Source: Collybia mongolica (taxonomy: Eukaryota > Basidiomycota > Agaricomycetes > Agaricales > Clitocybaceae). From it: a stretch of 64,000 bases of DNA. The translations under genes were made by a program, and so were the position numbers. The notes below the pieces were generated by a model. That model was not told the DNA's origin, ran no database searches, and saw only the letters and a list, made by a program, of their open reading frames with translations. Of the stretch, positions 52,361 through 64,000 are shown piece after piece. The stretch lies in assembly GCA_013420905.1 (NCBI GenBank), contig JAAXNY010000004.1:868001-932000 (forward strand), written 5' to 3'. Every line of letters starts with the position of its first letter. Positions within the stretch are counted from its first letter, which is position 1.

Positions 52361-55300
52361 GACAAGGAAGATTCGGTCCTCTAAGGCGAATTTTGAGTGC
52401 TGGAGAATGAAGTTTGGAGGAAATGGACGGGGATAGTCTGGTAAGGAGAAAACAGTGTCCGTCCCTGCGTTGAGTCATCTAATGTGGCAGTGGCACTGGT
52501 TGAGACAGATGTATGTCATGCTTGATATAGATATCTAAACGTTATTTCCACAGTCGTGTAGGTGACATATTGACACTGGTACTCCAAAAATCGACGCCAC
52601 TGTGGAGAATCCTTACCATTTTTTATCGACTCTAGCCCTTCGTTCAGTGTCTGCAACCCAGATCAATGCAATAGTCAACTCCATCTAGAGCTCCACTTTG
52701 GAACAGAGGTTTACAGATATCGGCATTGTCTGAATCCTCAACAAGAGTCGACAAGTTGACTAACACAATGTCCTCACGATAACAAGTCCTCTCTAGGTTA
52801 TGCCCACCATAAAAGGGAATAGGACTAGAGTTCATGACAAGATGTCCCTTCCCATTGTGCGCATTGATGCTGATCTATATTGAAAGACGGGGTTGCGGCG
52901 CAGTTTTTGCAGGCGTGTAGGCTCAAGTTATTCCTGTGGCAACCGAGGCCCAGGCTAACTCGTTTGAGGTACATTATCCACTGTGCTTGTGCGAGCATTC
53001 GTTACCTGTTGTATTCGTCGGATCATGTAGTATAAGTCTGTTGATGAGATCCTGGATTTTTTTCTGCTGCTTTTTACTGTACTCTGGATTTCGTCAAGGG
53101 ATAGCCTCACATGTCGACGAAACCACATGGGGAAGCAGAGTTGCGAAGATACTAATGTACTGTTATATATCGCGAATCCCATAAATCCCATTTAGCTGTT
53201 CCTTTGGCGGAATGTCACAAATTACCTTACCATATTACTCTTGGTTGTCGTGCAGTTTTAAGGTATCTATCGGACGCTCAACACTAAAGTGCGAGGCTTT
53301 GGCGACCGTGCGGGATAGATTAGAATGAATTGGAATTTGAATTACATACTTAGTTCAATCGCTAGCTGTGCCATGAATTCAAAACAAGACCAACACCTGA
53401 TTCAGGGCCGGCTGTTGCATAACCCCAAGCTCCGCCTCAACCTGAAGACTACTATGCTGATGCGACACTCGACGCCAAAGGCCTGCATACATACAGCTAG
53501 AAATATGCTTCACCACCAATACAGTACTAAGAATAATGTCCGCCAACTTACCTACGAATGGTGAAATCAGATACGCCAAAGCGAACCCGCTATCGGAACA
53601 CCCCTCTCGATCATGATTATCGCGAGCATGATCGGTTCAAATACCCCACGAGCTTGGTCACAGGGCCCATCTTCCCCAGTGTTGAGCGTCTTGAATTGGT
53701 CAAAAGCAGAGCGAAGGGAACGATCGATGATCCGCGCCTTCGCCTCGCGATCGACGTCGTGAAGGGCGCCTATAGGGTCGGTCGCAACAGGTCGCAACGC
53801 AGCCAAGGTCCTCCAAGGCCTTCTCCTAAACTGTATGGGAGGTCACCCAACAATACTGGCCATTTCAAGCCCCTGTCGGCAATATTTATCTTCCGTGGTG
53901 GCTGGGCGAAAGTATTTTAGCATGGAGTCTACAAACTGGTAAATTTGAAGGCCCGGCATGTTGTAAAACTGCTCAACACCCACTTCTACCACGTTATCCT
54001 CACCCCTTTCACGCATACAAGCAGTAACAGGCAACATTGTATTCGAGAATCGATGTGCCAATGTCAGTGTCAAGCTGGAAGCCTTCATTTAATATCCTTG
54101 AGTCCTCCATTTCCGATAGACGCTGCGTGCGCGTCTATCGTCGATATGGGTCATTTTTTCTCAGCCTAAAAATGCCTTCCAATCGCAAAGCACTTGCGTG
54201 CCCTAAATCCTGATTCGCTTGAAAATCATGAATCTTCAGATCTCTCAGAATCCAGATCCCACCCCAAGATGTAGGATACGCCTCGAGGCGTCGCTGGGCT
54301 TGGTTCGACATACACACACGATTCATCAATATTGATAGTCGACAACCGTGTCTAAAAGACGCGAGGCCTTGCAGAATGCATGCATGTCTTAATGTATACA
54401 TATGGGAAAGTGCTTTTCAACGCTGTTGAGCACAATGTTGGGGCTCGACGAGACATATGCCACTCCGGGAGTCCACTATGTCTGTTCCTGGGCGTTAAAA
54501 TCCGCGGTCTCGCGTGCAGGGGCGGGCGAGATGATGTAGTTTGATGACGACCCCGGACCTCAAGGTCGTCTGAAATTGACACAAACACTGACCGACATCT
54601 GTCCAGACTGACAGGGTCAGACGTGAAGGTTTCTTCCCCAGCCATACGGATGGTAACATAGCCAAATCAAGTATGAAGTATCAAAGATCTAGGCTCCCAT
54701 GTCAGGCTGCGACTTTGGCGAAGAAGTCTCGAAGTATGCCCCGCTCGCTCCATTCGATGGAGTGGGTATATCGTACATGAGACGGTGCATGTTCGACTTC
54801 TTCATGGCTGTTATATACATACGTATGAGATCGGTTCTGTTCTCGCATGTGAATCACACGATACCTCGCGAGTACCAAAGCAACCACTGCTAGAAGTTCA
54901 GAATTGATTGCGTGGGTAATATCTGAATTTGAACCGATGTCTGGTTATTCTGCAAGCAACGCCAAAATAACTTGTTTGGTGCAAGAAGACAGGGTCGCGG
55001 GAATGGCACTAGATGGATGGTGTAGCCCCATTCGGGGCGATGATAAACTTTGCAAACATACGGACATGTCTGGGACTAGAACTTCGTGTCACACCAGACT
55101 CCCGATGTAAATCCGGCCCATGAGTAATGGCTCAGGCGTTGAATGGGCGGTGCCGCCGCGGGGCATACTGTCGTGTGTATGCTGTGCATGTCTTACACGG
55201 AGGTCTTACACGGAGACGACATGTCCCTCCGTCCCCGTCTCCTCCGATCCCCGTCTTCCGTTCCCTGCCTGGGTGCTATCTGCAAAAAATAGAGATTTCG

Positions 55301-56749
55301 GAACCCAGCATCCCCGTGCCGCCCACCTGGAGCGGCGCGGTAAGGATATGCTGAACGGACATAGTAGATCATCCTGAACTATGACTCCGCGAACGATGAT
55401 GGATGCGTGATTGTTGGGTTGGACTGAGAATGCCGAGCTATGGGCTCGGTCACCATCATCATCATCGTTCTGGGGACGCTGAGGCGACAGAGATGATATA
55501 CCGGACCCCATAGGGGGGAGGGGTGAGGAGAAGTTGATATATCCCGACCAACGACTTAAGGACTGTGGCATGATCCGTGGTGCCCCTACTGGTTAAGTGG
55601 GGGATCCTGATATAGATTGATCATTCACAAAGCCCCTTGGATGACATCGCCCAGACCCATGGAACGTCGCGACAGCCCTGGGAGATTAAGTGTATATGAA
55701 GCATGCATATGGATCCTCGTCCTAGTTTTCGTTTTATCTGCCGACTGAGCATCGGGACCCCGCACTAGGGGTTGGGGCAGGGAAACGGATATAAGGATGT
55801 AACACGTTCGGCATCGGTGTGATTGGTGGCGGACCCCTCGGCCAAAAGATGAGAAGGTCTGTCGGTTCTTGTTTGTGCTGACTAGTCTTTCAGGCCGGTG
55901 AGATTGTGTCACTTCCCAGGAGCCAATTGGACGGAAGAGGAGGGGATTGATTGTTGATTCAAGATTGGAGTCCTGTATATTTCCCTTCGTTCGGAATTCA
56001 AATCCAGACCATCAAAGAGTTGTTAACGCAGAGTTTACCTGAACGATCGCGAAAAACTTCTTGACAGCATGATTTTGGCCAACGTTACCCAGAGGGGTAA
56101 TTTGAAAGATTGGTCGATATGAGGTCTGATGACGCATGAGGCGACATACTAGGAGGATTAGTTGAAAAAAGGTATAGGCATGACAGCGAGACAGTCGGTC
56201 GGCTCCGTAGGCGGCATATAGTACTGGCCTCTTAGTCCGAAATAATAGGGTTGTGTAGAAAGAAGCGATGAAATAAAAGAAGCTAGATCCTAGGAGGTCT
56301 CCTCATGCATACAAATGCGTCGATATCTATCTCACTTCAAGCGAGTTCGGGGATCAGACCTATTTGGATCTCGCTTGTGACAGAAAAATCAACATAATCA
56401 TGATGAGGCATGTGCAAGCAAGAGCATATTGAAGTAAGGGATTTTTTTAAAGCGATATGGTCAAGACTGTACGTATATCGAGAAGTTGAACATGAGGCGC
56501 TAGTTAGAATGAGGGTGGAGGACAACAATAGACAAAAACTCGGGTATTGTGGTGGAATAAAAGAAGAATCACAGATTGATCAGGGGGGATATTCTGAATA
56601 GAAGTGGGTTTGATTTGGGAGTCGGAGATTGAAAAGAAGTGCTACCGAATGCGTTTACTCTCACCGCCTTGGAACGTCTCTTACAGCATACCTCGTCCGC
56701 CAACGACCGCCCTCCCCTCCCTCTCTCCCCTCCTTCCCCTCTTGACACC
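52361..56749. other. 4.4-kb stretch with no supported gene
   Basis: Only frames up to about 120 codons, without motifs. A minus-strand scrap at 52644-52835 (Y-G-G-H-N-L-E-R-T-C) could be a remnant of an F-box-type gene. A hydrophobic minus-strand segment near 53570 (A-Y-L-I-S-P-F-V-G-K-L) might come from a transporter remnant. Neither is secure. The last 60 bases before 56750 are CT-rich, a common leader type in fungi. Confidence 0.4.
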
Positions 56750-59700
56750 ATGGCTTCAACCGCAGGCCGTAAAAAATCCATAGTATCAAGCGCGGGCCTC
56801 GTCGACCCATCACAACCAGTCGCAAACAATACGCTTCTCAACAAGGCCGCATCCCAGTCCACATCTCTTTACCAGCAATGCTCAGCCCTCCGCAGCCGTC
56901 TCATGCGAATTCGTGGCTTCGCCTACTACTTCTCCCTCGCGGCGTCTGAAGACTCACGACAATCCACCGACCCTGTAACTCAACTATGGGATCTCTTCTC
57001 ATTCGGAGTCCCCTTGTGCTATATCTTCGATCAACTCCCACCAGAGGAGGGGTTCGCCAAAATCAACAACTCTCAGTTCAACCAGGATGAATACGATGCG
57101 AATCCTGACAAGCCGAAGAAGCGTGCAATCGCCCTCTTCGCTATGCAAGTACGCACGGACAAAGTCACCCAGAGCATCACGGGCTGCGAGCCATTCACAG
57201 TCACCGATATCTGGGACCGCAACTCGACGGATGGACTGGTAAAGGTACGCTCATTTTACCACCGGCTGATGCAGATTGGAGCTCATTTGGAAAATCCAGG
57301 TGATCAACACTGTAACAGCCATCGTAGATCACCTACCACCGGATATATTTGAAACATCTCATCCATCACCTACCATTCTCTCGTCACACGACTCTTTCGA
57401 TTCGTTTGCCACTGATTCGTCCGTCGCGCCTCCCGCCAATGCGCAGGAATCCGCCAGGAACAACATCATTAAGGAGATGGTGGAAACAGAACGAAAGTTT
57501 GTACAGGATCTCGAAATTATGCAGGTAAGCACAAATGCCATTCTCTACCACGCCGCAACCTCATGTCTACCAGAAATACTCAAATGAGTTGTCACGACTC
57601 AACATCATCGATCAAGACACCATTCACCTTCTCTTCCCCAATCTCAACAAGCTTCTTAACTTTCAACGGAAATTCCTTATACGGTTGGAAAGCACAGCGG
57701 AGCTGCCATGGCAGAATCAGCGATGGGGACAGCATTTCCTCGAAAGTGTGAGTCACACTACCTGCCCATTTACTCAATTCGGGCTTCCCATTGTCGTTAC
57801 TCATTGTTATTCTTTTCCATTTCACGCCCTTTACCAATATGGAACAATAGGAAGAAGAATTTGTTGTCTACGAACCCTACTGCGCCAATTATACAAGCGC
57901 CTCGGAGCTTATGCTTGCCAACGAACAGAATCTCGTGGTAAGTTCAACCCTCTTTCTAACACTCCTCATTAGTCTCGCCGAGTCACCCTTCATTGAACAT
58001 TCCCCTATAACGCGTGTTGTCTTGACAACCCAATTTCGGCAAGCTCCGATCGCTGACTAAACATCTGTCAACAGGCATTGAACCATTTGATCAACGTGAA
58101 GGGCGAGCTCCCAGCATTCCTAATCAAGCCAATCCAGCGTGTTTGCAAATACCCATTGCTACTTGACGTATGTTTCTGTTTAATTGACTTTGATAATGGT
58201 CGCTGACAGGTGTGTCGTTTATCCTCGTGTTCAGTCCCTCATCAAGGCGACTTCGGCAGCCGGATATCAGCACTACGATGAGTTGAAACGGGGCTCCGAT
58301 GCGGCGAAACGCATTACCGATAAGATCAACGAAGCCCAGCGGAGGGCCGAGAACGAACTAACGGTGAAGAGCCTCCACTCACGGATTGATGATTGGAAGG
58401 GCCACCATCTCGAAAACTTCGGCGAACTTCTCCTGGACGACATTTTCGTCGTAACCAAATCAGATATCGATCGGGAGTACCATGTCTTCCTTTTCGAGAA
58501 GATCATTCTTTGCTGCAAGGAGGCGGTCGTACTTCCTCCCGGCGCCAGACCAAAAGTAGGGAAAAGCAACTCTATCCTCAAGAAACAACCTGCCCCACCT
58601 CCACTTACTCTTCCCGGTGGTGTTGGCCAGCCAGTGAAGAAGACCACGCCTCTTCTTTTGAAGGGCCGGATATTCTTGGGCAATGTTACACAGGCTGTTC
58701 CCGTGTCTCCAAGAATGTCGACTTGTGAGTTACGCACGTTTTGTTCCAATGACTTGAACTTGACTGGTACCCTCAGCATCGGCTATCCCAACACAGTACC
58801 CTCTGGCCGTCTGGTGGAAAGGAGACGACGATCTCGAATATTTCACGCTACGATGTCGAAGGGAGGACCAAATGCGCCAATGGGAAGCGCAGATTAACCG
58901 ATTAATAAAGGCTGCTGCGCAACGACGAGCATCTGAAAGGACTACCAACGGTATTTCCCGCATTGCTGCCGCCAACACCATGAACCCTCTATCCCAACCT
59001 CGCCTCAGCACCAAGGTTTCACATTCGCAATCTCCTTACAGCGCACCTCATTCCATGTACTCCACCCAATCATCAACAGCGCCAAGCAGCCGTGGCCCTC
59101 GCACACCCTACGGCAGTGACGAGCATGTGGCACACATGAACCCAGGGGTGTATGGGTCTGGACCTCAGGGATACCCACCGCATGATGGATTCGAGTTCGA
59201 GCCTGACGAGGACGACTTCGAGGACTACCCACCATCTACAAACTACGCGTCCTCAGGACGTGGAACACCCGTGGGCTTCCGCCGTAATAACGCGATGAGC
59301 ATGCCGCCAGAGCGTGACTCCGTCCCCGGGTACGATCGACCCCGCGCCCAGACGGAAGACACAAATGGCCCAGTTATGGCTCAATGGAGGAACGGGCTGC
59401 CGCCTGTACCCAATGTCCATCCGCGACAGGAAATCCAGAACAGTACACTCAGGCCGTACAACGCGCGCATGAACTCGAATATGAGCACCAACAGCTACGC
59501 ATCGGAATCGAGCTTCGGTGCTGCACCCGCTCCTAGGTCACGACCCCCGCTCAGAAGCCAATTCAGCTCAACAAAGCTGCAGAACTCGTATGAGAGTCAC
59601 GAGCAGCGCAACAGCAACACGCCGATGCACATGCCACATGACTCTCGCGGGCACCAGGTCACCAACCGGTCGAGGAGCGCGAGCCAGCCGATTGCATATG

Positions 59701-60218
59701 TGCCTAAATCGGTTCCGCCCCCCATGCCCACAGCACCGCAGTGGAGTCGTGATCGATCGAACACATCAATGGGCACCAATGAGAAGCGTGGTAGCGGGTC
59801 AAGCCAATCTACTGGCGACAGCTCAGACTATTCCCCCAACAGCTCCTCGCCAATCACGCCTTTCGGCTCGAGCGAATCATCGTTAGGCGCTATTGGCATC
59901 CGTTCGTCGCGATCGCAACACTTCGACGGCGGTATGAATGGCGGCATGAACGGTCGTGGCCCCCCAGTGAAGGTCAAGGTACACTTCCACGAAGACATCT
60001 TTGTGATTCAAGTCGCGCGATCGACGGAATACGATGACTTGGTTGAGAAGGTCGGCAGGAAAATTCGCCTATGTGGTCCCCGTCGTGACGACGGCCCATT
60101 GCGGGTCAAGTACAAGGACGAAGATGGTGACATGGTGTCGCTTGGGTCCACGGAAGACGTCCAAATGGCATTCGAGCAATACCGGCCAGGGGGACAAGTC
60201 ACTCTGTTTGTTACTTGA
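56750..60218 (+). CDS. cdc24: Cdc24-type guanine nucleotide exchange factor
   Basis: Seven exons join in one frame: 56750-57244, 57300-57524, 57574-57747, 57851-57937, 58075-58167, 58235-58724 and 58777-60218, giving 1,001 residues. Order: a calponin-like Cdc24 N-terminal domain (about 75-180, F-S-F-G-V-P-L-C-Y-I-F); a DH domain (about 218-400) with the conserved helix L-P-A-F-L-I-K-P-I-Q-R-V-C-K-Y-P-L-L-L; a PH domain (about 408-565) ending in V-W-W-K-G-D-D-D and a Q-M-R-Q-W-E helix; a Ser/Pro-rich linker; and a C-terminal PB1 domain (about 918-1001, V-K-V-K-V-H-F ... Y-K-D-E-D-G-D). Family knowledge: it activates Cdc42 at sites of polar growth and binds a Bem1-like scaffold through PB1. An ATG at 56649 in the same frame is an alternative start. 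Confidence 0.92.
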
Positions 60219-60870
60219 TTCCTTCCTTCCCTACTTAATTCGCTTTATCTCCTTCGGCATCTTCGTCTCTTCCTTCTCTTGCATATATTCACGTAAACCA
60301 CGCATCCAGCTTCAGCATCAATAACCCCCCACTCCCCCACCCTACCTCATCCCTCACCCTAAAATAACCACTCTCGGCATATTCGACACGCTCGCATCAT
60401 TATACTGTCACTTTTATCCTGGAGGCATTCATTGTCAGACATTCATTTTTTCTATTTTTTTTTTATCTGTGTACTACTCCAGCCTTATACGCCCCCACCT
60501 TCCTTCCTCTCTGTTTCTATCCTCGTTGGGTCGTCAGGACCCCCCGGTGTTTCTCGATTCGAAGAGGCCTAATAACCTACTACGCTCATTCGTATCTTTT
60601 CTCGCTATCTAACTGTTATTTGTTGTCTCCCGGAATTTACACTGCCATGGCAAGGCCATCGCGTCTACTCAAGGAGGATTATCGTCTTATTGTAACATTT
60701 ATAGAGGAATGCTATAGGCTTGAAATATTATCTCTTTATATTATGAAAAATCACTGGATTTGCTCAAATCAAACATAGATCTCGAATATATGCATGGATG
60801 TGTCCTTCAAGACTTAGATACGGCATTGGTATGGCCATGTACAGAACCGCGATAGCCTACTCTCGTCGTT
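60219..60870. other. Intergenic between convergent genes
   Basis: 3' side of the Cdc24 gene, rich in CT tracts, and the end of the polygalacturonase gene. Nothing else recognised. Confidence 0.5.
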
Positions 60871-62962
60871 TCACTGACTGAACCCTGTAATTCCATTGAA
60901 ATTGTTTATTGGGCCTTGAGAAAGTTTTCCAATCGTGAGGTACTATAATAATTCAAACTAAGATAGGCGCTTACCTGCAACGCCGCCTGTGACCTTCAGA
61001 TTAGACCAGTTCCATGTTCCTGTGGTCACCGTATATGTGAGCCCCGCAGTGGTCGCCCAGACAAGGGAGAGAGTGTACCTGAACAAGATCCGACACCACA
61101 ATTGACTGCTACCCGGTCTGCACCGCTATTGACTGATATGGTGCTTATTGGAGCGATGAAGTTTACGCCCTGTGAGAAGAAAAAGGAATGTCTTATCAGA
61201 ATAATCGATCAGGTAGGGCTACAGCAGGCTCATACTGATAGTTTCACACCCGTTCCAGGGGTACCGAGAGTATCCGGATAGCTCTGTAGGATGTCGAAAA
61301 CAGGGTCAAGAGACGCCCAAGACTGGAAGGACGATAGCTGATAGCTATTTACCTGGTCAATGATGACACCGAATCTGCGAATCCCCATAGCTGTATTTCC
61401 CTGAACGAAAGCGTCAGAACCGGAGAATATTCGAATACGAGCGAATCTATTACTGAGTAAGTGATATTCATAACAGTACTTCCGGTAGCTGCGGATTTGG
61501 TTTTGATCCGGAGGGCTTGATCACTGGTCGCAGTGTGTTCGTATCGGGGCGACTACATATGGAACGAAGACATCTGACGCACTTGTTAATGATGGTGTTT
61601 CCGGAAATTACGATCCCATTGACGGTGACGCCGGAGTCGATTGATCCCTGTGCCACAGTTTCATCACTCGTAAACGCGGGGATTCGTAGCGATAAAGCCT
61701 TACAACGGAGATTCCGTGTCCCCCGGAACATGTGTTTCCTTTGAAAACGATATTAGATCCCCTGTTGATGGCGAGACAATCGTCCTGATCACCACATATA
61801 AATGGTAGGTTACTCTGGCGAGAAGAAGTCGCGAACCTGGTTTTTGATGACACTGTGAAAAAGAACAAAAGATCATGTTCAGTTCGATACGCGTCGGGCT
61901 TTGACGCGTCACCACAAACCTATTTTGGATCGTCAAATCGGTCGTGCTTGCATCGAATCCATCAGTGTTATGGCCTAGAATTCTCGTCGTTCAATATCCG
62001 GTAATTCTCACGGTCGAAAATGGCTTGTACCTGCGGCAAGGCCATTGCTATGTGCGTTAGGCAAGTCCCCGAGTGCTACGTTTGATCGCCATGAGGGATG
62101 GAAGGCATTGCTTGAAGGGTACATACAATTATCAATCGTGAGATCTGTCATAACCAGAGGACCGGGATTCGAAACGGAATACGTGCGAGCCGGGGAATTC
62201 ACGACCTTAACATTCTGAGGTAAAGATTTAGTGCATCTGGAGTCTGTGATGAAAGGAGCGAAACAAACCGAATATGTCCCAGAGATCCTGATCCTGAGAG
62301 AAACCATCAATAAGGATGACTAGATGTGTTACTCGGCTTCACTCACTTCATCATTGGTGCAGGTTTCACAACTCCACCGTTTCCACCAAGCCCGTCCTAC
62401 AAGGGATTTGAATGAAGTGTGTTTCTAATAAAGTAAACTAACCCAGTAGAAAGGCCCTCCACCATCAAATTTATGACCCCCTCCGTTGACTTGAGCATTC
62501 TTTATCAGTACAGAACGAGGTAGACCAAGGTGGTGCGCTTACATGTGATGGACGTTCCACTGGGTACCAGAGAATGAGACAATGTGTGTAAGAAGATAGT
62601 AAGTGACGAACCTGACGGTGAAAAGCGGGCCTGCCCAACTTAGATTTCCGAAGAATATATCGCCCTCTTTAAAGTGGTTTGTGAAGGAACCGATCCTAGT
62701 TGTTAGGTCTTACTCATATTGACTGTAGTTCCAGTTATTAGGTTGAGGGTCAGGGCCTGTCCAGCGGGAACCGTGAAGCTGTTGATGTTCACGGTTGTAC
62801 AAGCCACAGCAGCAGCGACATCTGCATAATGATTTCGTTACTTGGTCCAAAAGATATCTCCCGGAAACGCTTACCAGCCAGAGACGAGATAGTACCAGTG
62901 CATGCCGCAGAAGTCTGGGCAATGCCTCCGATGAGCGACAGAAAAGCAACGAGAGTCAACAT
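60871..62962 (-). CDS. Secreted endopolygalacturonase, glycoside hydrolase family 28
   Basis: Nineteen exons join in one frame, starting 62962-62875 and ending 60914-60871, giving 361 residues; exons are 16-108 bases and introns 41-69. Residues 1-19 form a signal peptide ([12 protein letters not shown]). All family catalytic motifs are present after splicing: N-T-D (about 177), D-D in N-Q-D-D (about 200), G-H-G (about 221) and R-I-K (about 253). The C-terminus ends G-I-T-G-F-S-Q. The enzyme hydrolyses alpha-1,4 linkages of pectic polygalacturonan outside the cell. No stop or frameshift was found. The extreme intron density is a feature of this gene and not of its neighbours. Confidence 0.9.
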
Positions 62963-62992
62963 TTTGGATTCTCTCGATATGTACCCCTGGAC

Positions 62993-63000
62993 CTTTTATA
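62993..63000 (-). promoter_or_regulatory. TATA box of the polygalacturonase gene
   Basis: Minus strand TATAAAAG, 31-38 bases before the ATG at 62962. Normal initiation 25-35 bases downstream would give almost no 5' leader. Confidence 0.55.
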
Positions 63001-63813
63001 CTTTCTGCGTCACTCTATAGCGGGCCGGGAGAAGAAGCAGATGTTTTTGTTTCCCCGAGATATTTCAGGATGGAGAACTGAAAACTGAAAGTGTGGGGGA
63101 ACATCGTGACCCTAATAGGAACGAAAATACTCACCCTAGAAATAGCTTAGTGTCATGGGGGGGTTTTTATAAATGGAGGCTTTTCATAGCGAGGGGCATA
63201 CCGGGCCCAGCTCAACCGTGTTGGAGAGAAACACCGGAGAAATGGAACCGTCGATCCCGCAATTGTACTTGAATCACCTGAAGGAATGTCAATTTCGCAA
63301 GACACACAGGTGAGGCAACGTTTCTCGTTGATAAATGCATAGTGTATATGCCATGGAGGGAATCAGTCGCTTAATACCTAACTCGAAACCAAGTTCAAAG
63401 AAGATACAATACAGTCCGTAAGATTATTATTCATGACTGCCTTCAGAAATCTACTTTTTAAGGATTTATAAGTTCGAGATTGGTAAAAGTAAACAATTCC
63501 CTACCCTCTTCGCCTCTTGGAAAAGTTTCAAATTATCCTTCAATCACAACAGATCCATCGGTCCTTGACTTATATCGCAGGGTTGAAAGGGAAAAGACCG
63601 ATTCCGGCGCGCTAAGGCCAAGGCATGCTCGAAAGACAATGAGCGTAGGAACAATTCCCTGAAGTTAAATATCCGTGAGCCTTATAGTTATATGACAGTA
63701 AAAAGGGCGGGATCAATCTCACCACAATTTGAGTAAGAAGAGCAAAGGCTATGATCTGCACGAAGAATGCGTCATTTGGATGACAATGGACCGATGGAAC
63801 GTGTTACGCACAC
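63001..63813. other. Intergenic
   Basis: No gene recognised; short frames only. Confidence 0.4.
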
Positions 63814-63883
63814 CTCTCAGGTTTGGAATTACGAAATACTTGTCGGCGTCGTAATTCGCTGGTGGTGTCACATCGATCGACAT
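63814..63883 (-). CDS. Possible first exon of an unidentified gene
   Basis: ATG at 63883 opens M-S-I-D-V-T-P-P-A-N-Y-D-A-D-K-Y and reaches a GT donor after 70 bases. A candidate acceptor near 63749 leads into hydrophobic codons (A-F-A-L-L-T-Q-I-V). I could not follow it further and do not know the family. It may be a gene scrap. Confidence 0.25.
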
Positions 63884-64000
63884 AGAAATCAGATGTCGCG
63901 ACTGATACACAATATATAAGGCCAGATTTCAAACTTATTCTGACATCAGCGAGTTCATGCAAGAAAATTAACGACTTTGCTTACACGATAGCGATCGCAG

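Noticed and set aside
1..64000. tRNA, rRNA and CRISPR arrays
   Set aside because: None seen when reading both strands by eye; a covariance-model scan would be needed to exclude small RNA genes.

Overview
The window looks like nuclear DNA of a filamentous basidiomycete of the Agaricomycetes. Genes carry many short GT-AG introns, mostly 45-65 bases. The gene families (EF-hand/ZZ-finger protein, DUF6533-type membrane protein, F-box proteins with helical N-termini, trefoil-like inhibitor, Plavaka-type transposon debris) are typical of mushroom-forming fungi. No tRNA, rRNA or CRISPR array was seen. All exon maps were built by eye; each gene called intact gives one open frame across its introns.

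Bases 1-13,300 are a nest of mobile elements. A Ty3/gypsy-type retrotransposon enters from the left with gag, protease, reverse transcriptase/RNase H and integrase on the + strand. It seems dead: two in-frame TGA codons and a Glu-to-Lys change at the third integrase catalytic residue, all explicable by CpG decay. Between integrase and a proposed 3' LTR lie two apparently intact, intron-containing genes on the opposite strand, one with a Zn2Cys6-like cluster. The proposed LTR (11,109-11,999) holds a TATA box and six small hairpins that share the loop CACTTGG but have different self-complementary stems. The retroelement abuts a Plavaka-type transposase remnant, itself split by a 671-bp non-autonomous hAT element with perfect terminal repeats and an 8-bp target duplication.

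Bases 14,100-33,800 mix broken and intact genes: a phytanoyl-CoA dioxygenase-like pseudogene, a 6-exon gene for a glycine-rich (VapA-like?) protein, a 13-exon EF-hand/ZZ-finger gene, a P450 pseudogene, an intact NAD(P)-dependent epimerase/reductase converging on an intact O-methyltransferase, and a decaying DUF6533-type membrane protein. The dioxygenase, P450, reductase and methyltransferase could be a partly eroded specialised-metabolism neighbourhood.

Bases 34,600-63,900 are more ordinary: a 1,151-residue Pro/Arg-rich protein, an Hsp110/Sse1-type chaperone, a small secreted trefoil-like protein, two tandem F-box paralogues, a Cdc24-type Rho GEF (DH-PH-PB1), and a 19-exon secreted GH28 endopolygalacturonase. 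Several 1-4 kb stretches between them hold nothing I can identify.
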